A DNA stretch of 64,000 bases from CALDTK01 sp963837005 (lineage in GTDB: Bacteria; Bacteroidota; Bacteroidia; Chitinophagales; Saprospiraceae). The DNA lies in NCBI GenBank assembly GCA_963837005.1, contig CAWIMC010000022.1, forward strand, positions 62,001-126,000. The letters run 5' to 3'. Made by a program: the position numbers and the translations under genes. The notes below the pieces were generated by a model. That model was given only the letters and a program-made list of their open reading frames with translations, was not told the origin of the DNA and searched no databases. Shown here in pieces: positions 15,937-22,952 of the stretch (positions within the stretch are counted from its first letter, which is position 1; every line of letters starts with the position of its first letter).

Positions 15937-17598
15937 ATGAAGTTTTGGGGGCTCCTTACCATTTTATTCCTTGCCGTCGGCAGCCAGCGCGCGCTGGGGA
16001 ATTGCATTGCTGGCGACTGCCAGAACGGCTCCGGCAAGGCGCAGTTTAAGAACGGTGACGTTTACGCCGGGCAGTGGCAAAGTGGCCTCATGCACGGTCG
16101 CGGCGTCTACCTCTTCCGCACGAAGGCGCGCTACGAAGGGCAGTTCTATAAGGGCGTGATGCAAGGTCGGGGCGTGATGCGCTACCCCGACGGCGCGGTC
16201 TACGTCGGTGAGTGGGCCGGCAACAAGAAAGCGGGTGTAGGCAGGCTGGTGACGCCTTCCGGCAAAACCCAAGACGGGCGCTGGGCCGACGGACAATTCG
16301 CTGGCGCCGCTGAGGCGGCGGTGTCCTCCACCGCACCAAAGCCTCCACGCAACAACGCTGCCACCACCGCGCCCATCGCCTCCAAGCCTTCGCGCAGCCA
16401 AACGGCCGCGAACGGTAGCAGCAGCAGTGACGTCCACGCCGGACTCCGCGACTGCAACGAGGTCTACTGCGAGGACGGCACCGGTCGCTACCTCTATATG
16501 GACGGCGCCGTCTACGTAGGCCAATTCGAGGACGGCCAACCGTCCGGCCGCGGCAAGGTCACCTACGTCAACGGCGACGGATACACCGGCGAGTGGTTCG
16601 GCAACGCCCCCGACGGCGAGGGCACCTTCATCTTCGCGAACGGTCGATCCGTGCTGGGCCGCTGGGAAGACGGTCGCCTCGTGCAACGCCACTACCGCAA
16701 TGATGCCGGCAGTGCGCTTGCGCAAAACCAGACGCAGCCAGCGAGCAACCGCCCAACAGGTCAATCGAGTAATCGCCCCGCGACCACCCCACCGAACAAC
16801 CGCCCCCAGCACGCTCCACCAAACAACCAAGCCACCCTCCAACCAAACAACCGCCCTCAAATCAACCGCCCCGCGGATGGGAGATCCAACATGTACGCAG
16901 TTGTCGTCGGCATCGGCGCCTACTCAGCGATGAAGACCCTCAACTACACCGACGACGACGCCTACCAGATGTACGCCTTCTTCAAGAGCCCCGAAGGCGG
17001 CGCCCTCGACGACAAGCACCTCGAACTCCTCATCGACGAGAGCGCCACGGCCAACAACATCGAGCGTGCGCTGGCAGAGAAGCTGGCCATCGCCGACGCC
17101 GACGACATCGTCGTGTTCTACTACTCCGGCCACGGCGTGGATGGCTACTTCATCCCGGTCGACTTCGACGGCGTCAATCACCTCCTGAGCCACAAGCGCG
17201 TCGAGGAGCTCTTTAACGCGAGCGCCGCGCGGCACAAGCTCGTGATGGCGGACGCTTGCCACAGCGGCGGTCTGCTCGCCGCCAAGGCTTACAACTCGAG
17301 GAGTGCCGAGCGCCTGTATGACGCTTTCGCTAAATCGCAGGGTGGGACGGCCTTGCTGCTTAGCAGTCGCACCGAGGAGGTGAGTCTGGAGGCGAGCGGC
17401 CTGCGCTCGGGCGTCTTCAGTCACTTCGTGATGCGCGGGATGCGCGGCGAGGCGGACGCGGACCACGATAAGATCGTCACGGTCGGGGAGCTGTACGACT
17501 ATACGTACGGCCGGGTGCGGGACTACACGGGCAAGCGGCAGAGTCCGGTGTTGAGCGGCAGGTTTGACCGCGGTATGCCGGTGGCGAGCTTGCGGTAG
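15937..17598 (+). CDS. Secreted MORN-repeat / caspase-like (C14) fusion protein
   Basis: The 553-residue protein has a signal peptide (LLTILFLAVGSQRALG). Then come two blocks of MORN repeats at about residues 30-115 and 180-250, for example GDVYAGQWQSGLMHGRG and GDGYTGEWFGNAPDGEG. A Pro/Asn/Gln/Thr-rich linker occupies about 255-310 and a caspase-like peptidase domain about 312-553. The catalytic dyad is visible: His in FYYSGHGVDGYF and Cys in MADACHSGGL. Bacterial caspase homologues cleave after basic or acidic residues; MORN repeats bind lipids or proteins. The combination suggests an exported protease tethered to membranes or envelope partners, which is inference. The linker looks low-complexity and may be a cleavage site for self-activation. 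It is convergent with the toxin-antitoxin pair. Confidence 0.85.
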   Translation: MKFWGLLTILFLAVGSQRALGNCIAGDCQNGSGKAQFKNGDVYAGQWQSGLMHGRGVYLFRTKARYEGQFYKGVMQGRGVMRYPDGAVYVGEWAGNKKAGVGRLVTPSGKTQDGRWADGQFAGAAEAAVSSTAPKPPRNNAATTAPIASKPSRSQTAANGSSSSDVHAGLRDCNEVYCEDGTGRYLYMDGAVYVGQFEDGQPSGRGKVTYVNGDGYTGEWFGNAPDGEGTFIFANGRSVLGRWEDGRLVQRHYRNDAGSALAQNQTQPASNRPTGQSSNRPATTPPNNRPQHAPPNNQATLQPNNRPQINRPADGRSNMYAVVVGIGAYSAMKTLNYTDDDAYQMYAFFKSPEGGALDDKHLELLIDESATANNIERALAEKLAIADADDIVVFYYSGHGVDGYFIPVDFDGVNHLLSHKRVEELFNASAARHKLVMADACHSGGLLAAKAYNSRSAERLYDAFAKSQGGTALLLSSRTEEVSLEASGLRSGVFSHFVMRGMRGEADADHDKIVTVGELYDYTYGRVRDYTGKRQSPVLSGRFDRGMPVASLR

Positions 17599-17641
17599 GC
17601 ACGTTCGACTGGCTCCTGCCAGTGTGCCGGTAAGCATCGTG

Positions 17642-18007
17642 CTACTCGGCGAGGGGATCGATAATGTCTAAGCCAGGAATCCAGTCGAAATCCTTGGTGT
17701 TGTGGGTGGCAAGTTTAAGCTTGTGCTCTAGCGCCGTAGCCGCGATGATGGCGTCGCCAACCGACATGTTACGCTTCCGACGAATGAAGATGGCGCGGGT
17801 GATGATGTAGGACTTCACCTCCACGATCCGGGCTTTTGCGATCAACGCGGAAAGCGCGCCTTCTTCTAACGGCCCTATCTTAGGATAGCCAAGGACTTCT
17901 AAGCGCGTGATGTCGGACAAGGTAGAGAGGTTGTCGATTGCATAGACCCGAAGCCCATCATAGCCTGGCTTCGTCAAGTAAATCATTAAATTGCTGTCGA
18001 AGAGCAT
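17642..18007 (-). CDS. VapC-type PIN-domain toxin
   Basis: The 121-residue protein is a PIN-domain ribonuclease. It shows the four acidic positions: MLFDSNLMIYL, ITRLEVLGY, SVGDAIIAATAL, and THNTKDFDWI near the C-terminus. Such toxins cut tRNA or rRNA when released from the antitoxin. The start at 18007 gives the standard N-terminus of the family; an upstream in-frame start would overlap the antitoxin and add a non-conserved 19-residue tail. It lies 5 bp after the antitoxin gene, the normal antitoxin-first order. Confidence 0.85.
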   Translation of the reverse strand: MLFDSNLMIYLTKPGYDGLRVYAIDNLSTLSDITRLEVLGYPKIGPLEEGALSALIAKARIVEVKSYIITRAIFIRRKRNMSVGDAIIAATALEHKLKLATHNTKDFDWIPGLDIIDPLAE

Positions 18008-18012
18008 CGCCG

Positions 18013-18273
18013 TTAGTCTTCTCTTCCTACTAAAGGCCTGTCCGAGCGTACCTCTCGCTGCCACGCCACCGGGTCTTCGATCGCTTTGAAAGGATCAAGC
18101 TCAACAAGCTCCGCCAAAATTTCACGCATGCTATGCGCGTGTCCAATGCTTTCCTCAGAACCGCGTTTGGCCACCTCAGGAATCTTGATCTCGACTTCGA
18201 CCGCGGCGTCAACCCCGGGCTCCTCGTCGAGCCACTGCACTCTGTCTCCGTTTAAAATCGCTCGATAAGTCAT
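18013..18273 (-). CDS. Antitoxin partner of the PIN toxin
   Basis: The 86-residue product begins MTYRAILNGDRVQWLDEEP, an N-terminus often seen in small antitoxins encoded before PIN toxins. It ends in an acidic C-terminal tail. It has no long helix-turn-helix that I can identify; DNA binding and autoregulation are assumed from the family. The start at 18273 is preferred over 18309 because the extra residues are not conserved in style. Confidence 0.7.
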   Translation of the reverse strand: MTYRAILNGDRVQWLDEEPGVDAAVEVEIKIPEVAKRGSEESIGHAHSMREILAELVELDPFKAIEDPVAWQREVRSDRPLVGRED

Positions 18274-18322
18274 TAGATTAGATTTTGAAAGCCTCCAAAG
18301 GTAAGCCATTCGAGTCTATCCC

Positions 18323-19081
18323 TCACCCCCGCTCATAGCGCGGTCGCCTGCCATACACTTCCGCGTAGGCCCGCACGATGAGTGGAGGGTTACGCTCAGC
18401 CTCCGCGGAGGCCTTGGCGTTAGACTCCTCTAGGTCGGCGCGCAGGGCTTTGAGGCTCGCGGCTTTCTCCTCGCGCTCGGCGGCCGCGGCGAGTACGGCG
18501 TTGGGGCTGTAGGTCGCGAGGCCCTCCTCGGGCTCGGGTTGCGGGTAGCTAACTAGGCCGGTGGAGGGCGGGGAGTAGCGCCAGTCAAGCCCACGAGCCT
18601 TAAGGCGTTCGAGCATGCGCAGGTAGAGCGTCCGGATCAACGCGTTCCGCCCTTCGTCTTCGGACTCACGGAAGCCACCATTCCCCCTGTAGAAGTCGAT
18701 ATAGGTGAAAGGGCCACTGCTTACCTCGCCCTCGGCGACGAGGGTGGCGTTGAGGTAGTCGGCCAGGAAGCCGCCCGTCCCCCGCCACGAACCGAGGTGG
18801 TAGCGCTCACCCTCCGGCCCGATGACATCGTTGTTGTCCGAGAAGGTGTCCCAGAGGATATTGCCGAGAAATCGGAACCACGCCTCGCGCTTCTCCGCGA
18901 CGGAAAGCGGGGATCTATTGGCCTCGGCAGCTTCGGCGGCGTCGGTCATCTGCTTTAGGTAAGCCTCGAGGTCGAAGCCGGCACTGAAATCCATCTCGGG
19001 ACTGCGGCCTACGCGCCGGTAGACCTCTCCGGCCGCCGCGCCCACGATGAGCTCGTCCATCCAGGCGCGCTCTTCGGTCAA
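18323..19081 (-). CDS. Conserved hypothetical protein, start uncertain
   Basis: The frame is clearly coding: 252 residues with a Trp/Tyr-rich middle (WFRFLGNILWDTFSDNNDV, YHLGSWRGTGGFLADYLN) and a charged helical C-terminus. I recognise no family. No ATG opens it: the first conventional start is TTG at 19081. The same frame continues upstream for about 20 codons with protein-like sequence (SHFDDDATDDACTELLDHL) before a stop. The true start may therefore be a rare ATT or ATC codon near 19140-19165, or the start region may be mutated. It sits between a toxin-antitoxin pair and tatA, on the same strand as both. Confidence 0.6.
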   Translation of the reverse strand: MTEERAWMDELIVGAAAGEVYRRVGRSPEMDFSAGFDLEAYLKQMTDAAEAAEANRSPLSVAEKREAWFRFLGNILWDTFSDNNDVIGPEGERYHLGSWRGTGGFLADYLNATLVAEGEVSSGPFTYIDFYRGNGGFRESEDEGRNALIRTLYLRMLERLKARGLDWRYSPPSTGLVSYPQPEPEEGLATYSPNAVLAAAAEREEKAASLKALRADLEESNAKASAEAERNPPLIVRAYAEVYGRRPRYERG

Positions 19082-19177
19082 GAGGTGGTCGAGGAGTTCC
19101 GTGCAGGCGTCGTCGGTAGCGTCGTCGTCGAAATGGGAGATGGCGATAAAGTTAGTGGTTCGATAAATCTAAAACGC

Positions 19178-19216
19178 ACCACGCCCCACCCGGCGCAGGG
19201 CCAAGCGGGGCGTGGT
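19178..19216 (-). terminator. Terminator hairpin downstream of tatA
   Basis: The 10-bp arms ACCACGCCCC and GGGGCGTGGT are perfect complements around a 19-nt loop. On the minus strand the stem is followed by GCGTTTTA, a short T-run. It lies 61 bp beyond the tatA stop. Confidence 0.65.
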
Positions 19217-19276
19217 CAAAGACCTGAACGTCGGAGTCTACGTTCTAGACCATAGTCTACTGGACTCCTAGCCCGG

Positions 19277-19513
19277 CTAGTTCTCCTTCTCGATCCGGAT
19301 CTCGGCCTTCTCCTTCTGCTCGTCGGCGCGCATCCCCTCGCGGATCTCGCCCTCGATGCTGGCGCGTGCGGTGTTGAACTCGCGGATGCCCTTACCGAGG
19401 CCACGCATGAGCTCCGGAATTTTCTTACCGCCGAAGAGCAGGAGAATAGCGAGAAAGATGAGGATCATCTCCTGCCCGCCGACACCACCGAGGAAGAGAA
19501 ATACGCTTTGCAT
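19277..19513 (-). CDS. tatA: Twin-arginine translocase subunit TatA/TatE
   Basis: The 78-residue protein has the single N-terminal membrane helix (MILIFLAILLLFG). The hinge and amphipathic helix GGKKIPELMRGLGKGIREF follow, then a charged cytoplasmic tail. TatA forms the pore that exports folded proteins. The start at 19513 (MQSVFLFLGGVGGQ) is chosen because an upstream extension is not hydrophobic. No tatB or tatC gene is next to it, which is usual in Bacteroidota. It is followed by a clear terminator. Confidence 0.9.
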   Translation of the reverse strand: MQSVFLFLGGVGGQEMILIFLAILLLFGGKKIPELMRGLGKGIREFNTARASIEGEIREGMRADEQKEKAEIRIEKEN

Positions 19514-19603
19514 GGTTGTTGGATTGAGGGTTGCAAAGCTAAGCAACGCAGGCCTGTCGCGGAAGGTGCACCGGGGGCGGAGTTTGACGCAGCGGCTACG
19601 TCC

Positions 19604-20560
19604 TTATTTCTTAAGGCCGATCTCGCGGAGGCGCTCGTCGAGGTAGTCCCCGGCCGTGATCGGGTCGTAGGCCTTCGGGCGCTCGGCGGTCACGGTGCCC
19701 GGGAGGGCGTCGAGACTCATCTCGGCCACGGGGTGGAGGAAGAACGGGATCGACAGGCGGTCGGTGTGCCACTCCTCGCGCGGCGGATTGACGACGCGGT
19801 GCGTGGTCGACTTGAGGTAGTTGTTGGTGAGGCGCTGGAGCATGTCCCCAACGTTGACCACGATCTCGTCCTCGCCGGGGACCACGTCTACCCACTCGCC
19901 CTGCGCGGTAAGGAGCTGCAGGCCACCGGCACTCGCGCCGACGAGCAGGGTGATGAGGTTGATGTCCTCGTGCTGTTCGGCGCGGATGGCACTCGCGGGC
20001 TCATTGGTGATCGGCGGGTAGTAGATCGCCCGCAGGATGGAGTTGCCGTACTCGATCTGCTGGTCGAAGTAGTGCTCGTCGAGCCCGAGGTACAGCGCGA
20101 TGGCCCGCAGGAGTTGCGTACCCGCGCGTTGGAAGCCTTGGTAGAGTTCTCGTCCCTTATCGGAAAAACCTGGGGTCTCGGCGACGTGGGGGTTTTTGGG
20201 TGTTTTGGCGAAAGCCGCGTGCGTCTCCGGCACCTCCTGGCCCAACTGAAAGAACTCCTTCAGGTCGGCCACTGTGCTCTGCTTGGCGTGCTCCTTGCCG
20301 AAACTCGTGTAGCCGCGCTGCCCGGCCATGCCCGCCACCTCGTACTTCTTCTTGACGCCCTCCTCCATCTTGAAGAAGGACTTGCTGGACGTGTAGTACT
20401 CGTCGATCAGCTCCTTCGGGATGCCGTGGTTGACGACGCCGACGAAGCCGGTGTTGTGGAAGGCGTCACCGAGCTGTGCGATGACTTGCTGGCGGTCCCG
20501 CTCGTCGCCGTCGACGAATTTGGCGAGGTCAATGAGGGGGATGGCGCGGGGGGAGGGCAT
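19604..20560 (-). CDS. Isopenicillin N synthase-like 2-oxoglutarate/Fe(II) oxygenase
   Basis: The 318-residue protein has the DIOX_N-type start IPLIDLAKFVDGD and NTGFVGVVNHGIP. The iron ligands are HED in RAEQHEDINLITLL and His in KSTTHRVVNPP. The 2OG-binding RLS is in DRLSIPFFLHP. This is the gibberellin oxidase/IPNS superfamily; the bacterial substrate is not known. It is cytoplasmic. One 15-bp word lies in it, encoding AFAKT. It overlaps nothing and sits between tatA and the T9SS remnant that borders the cassette array. Confidence 0.88.
   Translation of the reverse strand: MPSPRAIPLIDLAKFVDGDERDRQQVIAQLGDAFHNTGFVGVVNHGIPKELIDEYYTSSKSFFKMEEGVKKKYEVAGMAGQRGYTSFGKEHAKQSTVADLKEFFQLGQEVPETHAAFAKTPKNPHVAETPGFSDKGRELYQGFQRAGTQLLRAIALYLGLDEHYFDQQIEYGNSILRAIYYPPITNEPASAIRAEQHEDINLITLLVGASAGGLQLLTAQGEWVDVVPGEDEIVVNVGDMLQRLTNNYLKSTTHRVVNPPREEWHTDRLSIPFFLHPVAEMSLDALPGTVTAERPKAYDPITAGDYLDERLREIGLKK
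20212..20226 (+). repeat. 15-bp word, exact copy, inside the oxygenase gene
   Basis: GTTTTGGCGAAAGCC on the plus strand; on the gene's strand it encodes AFAKT within a surface-type loop (HAAFAKTPKNPH). Confidence 0.9.
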
Positions 20561-20669
20561 ATTGGGTGACGTCTTTGGTGGGGGTAAATCTAAGGGGTCC
20601 TACCGGCAAGCGAGATGTGAATCCCAAATAAACACCGCCTCCACAAGAGCTGAAGAGGCCCCATCGCCA

Positions 20670-20925
20670 TACTGGCGCCGGAGCCTCCCCGTAGTTCCAA
20701 AGCCTCCGCACCAACGACTCCACAACCACCGAGTGCGTCTCCCGCTCCCCGGGCGTCGAGACCTCGGGGAGGTAGACGCCAGCAGCGACATTGAGGTCCA
20801 GATTCAAGTGCTTGTTACCGACACGTCTGGTGCTCTCGAAACGGCGTACCTCCTGCCCGACCGCATTAAGCACTCGAATCACGCACTCACCGGCGGACGT
20901 CTGCTGGTTGGCGCCGGCGGGGTAA
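20670..20925 (-). pseudogene. Stump of a type IX secretion C-terminal sorting domain
   Basis: Reading on the minus strand from about 20925, the frame gives IRVLNAVGQEVRRF, then LDLNVAAGVYLPEVSTPGE and ETHSVVVE. This is the pattern of a T9SS type A sorting domain (normally VYDLxGRxV ... LDLSxLAxGVYLVRV ... KLVK). It lacks an upstream passenger: the frame meets the attC-like site at about 20926. The YPNPA entry motif is degraded to YPAGAN. It continues into about 45 residues of unrelated sequence before stopping at 20529, inside the oxygenase gene. I read it as the tail of a secreted-protein gene cut off by the cassette array. Confidence 0.6.
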
Positions 20926-20992
20926 CGTGAGCGTTAACCTACGCGCCACGTCTGGTGAGTTAGCCGGGTTGGGCGTGTAGGCGGTGTTAGGT
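20926..20992 (-). other. attC-like recombination site A (distal end of the array)
   Basis: This is a 67-bp imperfect palindrome of the same length and design as site B. On the minus strand it has outer arm R'' ACCTAAC (20992-20986), a 5-nt spacer and inner arm CTACACGC (20980-20973). A 26-nt central part with CCGGCTAA follows, then inner arm GCGCGTAG (20946-20939), a 6-nt spacer and the R' position (20932-20926). The R' position reads GCTCACG, a poor match to GTTRRRY, so this terminal junction looks decayed. R'' fits the integron consensus RYYYAAC. Confidence 0.65.
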
Positions 20993-21036
20993 GTGTTTGT
21001 AATTTAATCAGACCCTCTTTCAGTTCTTTAAACAAA

Positions 21037-21678
21037 TTATATCCAGAACTGATTTTGATCAACGAAGAAGACTGTATCAATAAAACGAAGCACCCCGTTT
21101 ACCGTCAATACATTGTCGTCGTGTAGATATTCAAGAATTAATCCTAGCTTACGATTTTAGTAGTCCTGGTTTTTCGTGTTCTCGAAACCGTTAGCTAACA
21201 AAAACTCTCGTACAGTAATAAGGTCTGTGAGACTGGTTGCTCGGACGTATGGCTGTTCAACCACAGCATAGAGCGTGTCCTTCGACAAGTGAAAGCCCTT
21301 CAATTGATACGCTGTATCGGCGAAGAAGTAGTTGTGTAAGAGCAGATTGCGAAAGTAGTCTCGCCAACACGCATAGTAGATCGAATCGTTGAGTTAAATG
21401 ACGTAGTTCTCGTCGACTATGTAGACTCGCTGCTCGGCTCCACTCGCTACGAACCGATCTTCCGGTATTTTCTCCAATAATAAATCATGTACTCTGGCAA
21501 AAGCAACTAGTCTCGTTGCTTCTTCTGCTTTGTCATCGAGTTTTCTTTGAGCCATTGAGCTTGCGCTCTTGCCTCCTCTAAGGTGACTGATGACTGCTTG
21601 GATGACTGCATCATAGCTAGCGCCGCTCGCTCCCGAAACGAGATTTTGGAGTTCATGCCGTACTTGTTTTGTGTCCAT
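21037..21678 (-). pseudogene. Cassette 2: 'putative polyvalent protein kinase' domain protein, broken by two stops
   Basis: The frame opens MDTKQVRHELQNLVSGASGASYDAVIQAVISHLRG and runs to QRVYIVDENYVI, where TAA at 21394-21396 interrupts it. The same frame continues at once with LNDSIYYACWRDYFRNLLL, then DTLYAVVEQPYVRA and ENTKNQDY. A second TAA at 21157-21159 follows. It then continues with NRKLGLILEYLHDDNVLTVNGVLRFIDTVFF and ends at 21037. The conserved order matches a Bacteroidota family annotated as polyvalent protein kinase domain. Both stops need one base change from a sense codon (Lys and Tyr are expected), and there is no frameshift, so this is point-mutation decay. Total length would be about 213 residues. 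It is AT-rich compared with its neighbours and has its own promoter-like site upstream. Confidence 0.75.
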
Positions 21679-21706
21679 TCAAGTGACCCTAGGTTAGGTC
21701 CGTTCG

Positions 21707-21735
21707 CAAATATACGCACACAAATGGGTCTACAA
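21707..21735 (-). promoter_or_regulatory. Bacteroidota-type promoter within cassette 2
   Basis: On the minus strand TATATTTG (21714-21707) is an exact fit to the -7 element TAnnTTTG. A TTG lies 18 nt upstream (21735-21733), matching the -33 element. The start codon of the decayed kinase lies 29 bp downstream. The cassette thus appears to carry its own promoter. Confidence 0.5.
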
Positions 21736-21822
21736 GGCCTATATGGACCATCCTGTTTGCGCGGGAGCAACTGGCTTTGACGGCAAACCCGAAGTGTGTA
21801 TTGCTGGTGGTTTTTTAGTTGC

Positions 21823-21889
21823 GCCTAACGTTAGGCTACGCGCTCGCGCCTAGCGATTAGCCGGCGTGGGCGTGTAGGCAGTGTTGTGG
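21823..21889 (-). other. attC-like recombination site B (between cassettes 1 and 2)
   Basis: This is a 67-bp imperfect palindrome just after the nuclease gene. On the minus strand it has outer arm R'' CCACAAC (21889-21883), 5-nt spacer ACTGC and inner arm CTACACGC (21877-21870). The 26-nt centre contains CCGGCTAA. Then come inner arm GCGCGTAG (21843-21836), 6-nt spacer CCTAAC, and R' GTTAGGC (21829-21823), which matches the integron core GTTRRRY exactly. Inner arms pair with one mismatch. Spacer and centre lengths equal those of site A. Confidence 0.7.
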
Positions 21890-21895
21890 GTAATA

Positions 21896-22906
21896 TTACG
21901 GTTTGTTCAATATCTCATCAGACTTGTCCCACAGATTCTCACCGTTCTCAGTTCTCCAATGAAGGGGACCGTGAACTGCACTTGGTTCAACTTTATCAGG
22001 GTGCACTGAACCAAATATTTTCTTAGTTAACCTGCTCATCGAGTAAGACTCGCCGTCGACCTTCCATTTTATAGACCTCCCCTTGTTTCTATCGCCAGTA
22101 ACCACGGCTTGATAAATAGGATTTGCTGGATCTTGAGGTACGTAATCAGGAAGATACGAGTCTAGTATAATTGTGTCACCCTCCTTTATGATCTGGTGAT
22201 CTAATAGTACGTTCATTGTTGCGGGTCTACGACTCCGCTTTGTGGTCTCTCTTACTTCCTCTTGCTTCTCCTTTAGTAGGATCATATATTCTGTAGCCTC
22301 AGCGATAGGTATAATCTTTGTAGGAACCAAAATTATACTTTCATGCACCTTGTGAGGTGTCAATCGAACGCAACTAATATCCAATTTGTTAGCGTTGAGC
22401 CAGAGGACTGTTGTTGTAACTTCTTGAGAGAAATTTTCCGAACACAGAATTATTCTAGGGTTTTCATCAATTTCAGTAAAATCATCGTTCTCTATAAAGT
22501 CGAGTATGATCTCCTCCGACGTTTGTCCATCTGTATTCGCGAGTTCGTTATACTTCTTGCGGTAACCGTCGTAGTAAGTTGCTAATTGCTTAAGCGTCAT
22601 CGTTGACACCATAGCCGCATACCTTATGCTCTGCAAATCGGCGTAACCGGCATAAGCATCACGTTTGAACTCGCATACTACTAATCGTCCATTCTTATCT
22701 ATTGCTAGTAGGTCAAGCCTATCTCTAGATTCTGCGAACTGGCTAAACTCCATACTTACAATAAGAAGCTCTTCGCCCAGTACTTCCGGATTTCTCCGTA
22801 TCCATTCCTGCAGGTCGCTTCGTTCAAGTACCCCAAGACTGTGGAAGGATGTGGATTGGACGTTTTCGACTTTCGACTTGTCATTTGCGTTAGCCAGTAA
22901 GATCAT
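21896..22906 (-). CDS. Cassette 1: PD-(D/E)XK (NucS/DUF91-like) nuclease family protein
   Basis: The 336-residue protein has an N-terminal helix with an acidic residue (LQEWIRRNPEVLGEELLIVSMEF). The nuclease core RLDLLAIDKNGRLVVCEFKRD follows, in which D, E and K form the PD-(D/E)XK site. This block is shared with NucS/DUF91-like endonucleases. The last 100 residues (from about DHQIIKEGDTIILDSYLP) form a separate small domain that I cannot name; it resembles accessory domains of restriction-type enzymes. The gene starts 29 bp after the attI-like junction and stops 7 bp before site B, so it fills its cassette. It is visibly AT-richer than the flanks. A role in DNA defence is plausible for a cassette-borne nuclease but is inference. 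Confidence 0.7.
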   Translation of the reverse strand: MILLANANDKSKVENVQSTSFHSLGVLERSDLQEWIRRNPEVLGEELLIVSMEFSQFAESRDRLDLLAIDKNGRLVVCEFKRDAYAGYADLQSIRYAAMVSTMTLKQLATYYDGYRKKYNELANTDGQTSEEIILDFIENDDFTEIDENPRIILCSENFSQEVTTTVLWLNANKLDISCVRLTPHKVHESIILVPTKIIPIAEATEYMILLKEKQEEVRETTKRSRRPATMNVLLDHQIIKEGDTIILDSYLPDYVPQDPANPIYQAVVTGDRNKGRSIKWKVDGESYSMSRLTKKIFGSVHPDKVEPSAVHGPLHWRTENGENLWDKSDEILNKP

Positions 22907-22928
22907 ACTTTGAGATTTTATCTGTTAA

Positions 22929-22935
22929 CCACAAC
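22929..22935 (-). other. attI-like junction at the start of the cassette array
   Basis: On the minus strand the site reads GTTGTGG, immediately followed by TTAACAG and then the nuclease gene 23 bp on. The seven bases are the exact complement of the R'' arm (CCACAAC) of site B at the far end of the same cassette, as expected for a cassette inserted by an integron-type recombinase. No folded 67-bp structure is present here, consistent with an attI rather than an attC. Confidence 0.55.
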
Positions 22936-22952
22936 ACCCCGCTTCATGCACC

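Noticed and set aside
19508..20569. A 353-residue plus-strand frame over the oxygenase gene
   Set aside because: Antisense shadow of a gene with all iron and 2-oxoglutarate ligands; no recognisable domain.
21507..21770. A small alternative frame over the decayed kinase (MNSKISFRERAALAMM...)
   Set aside because: It looks mildly protein-like, but the other frame carries the recognisable family sequence through both stop codons to the end of the cassette.
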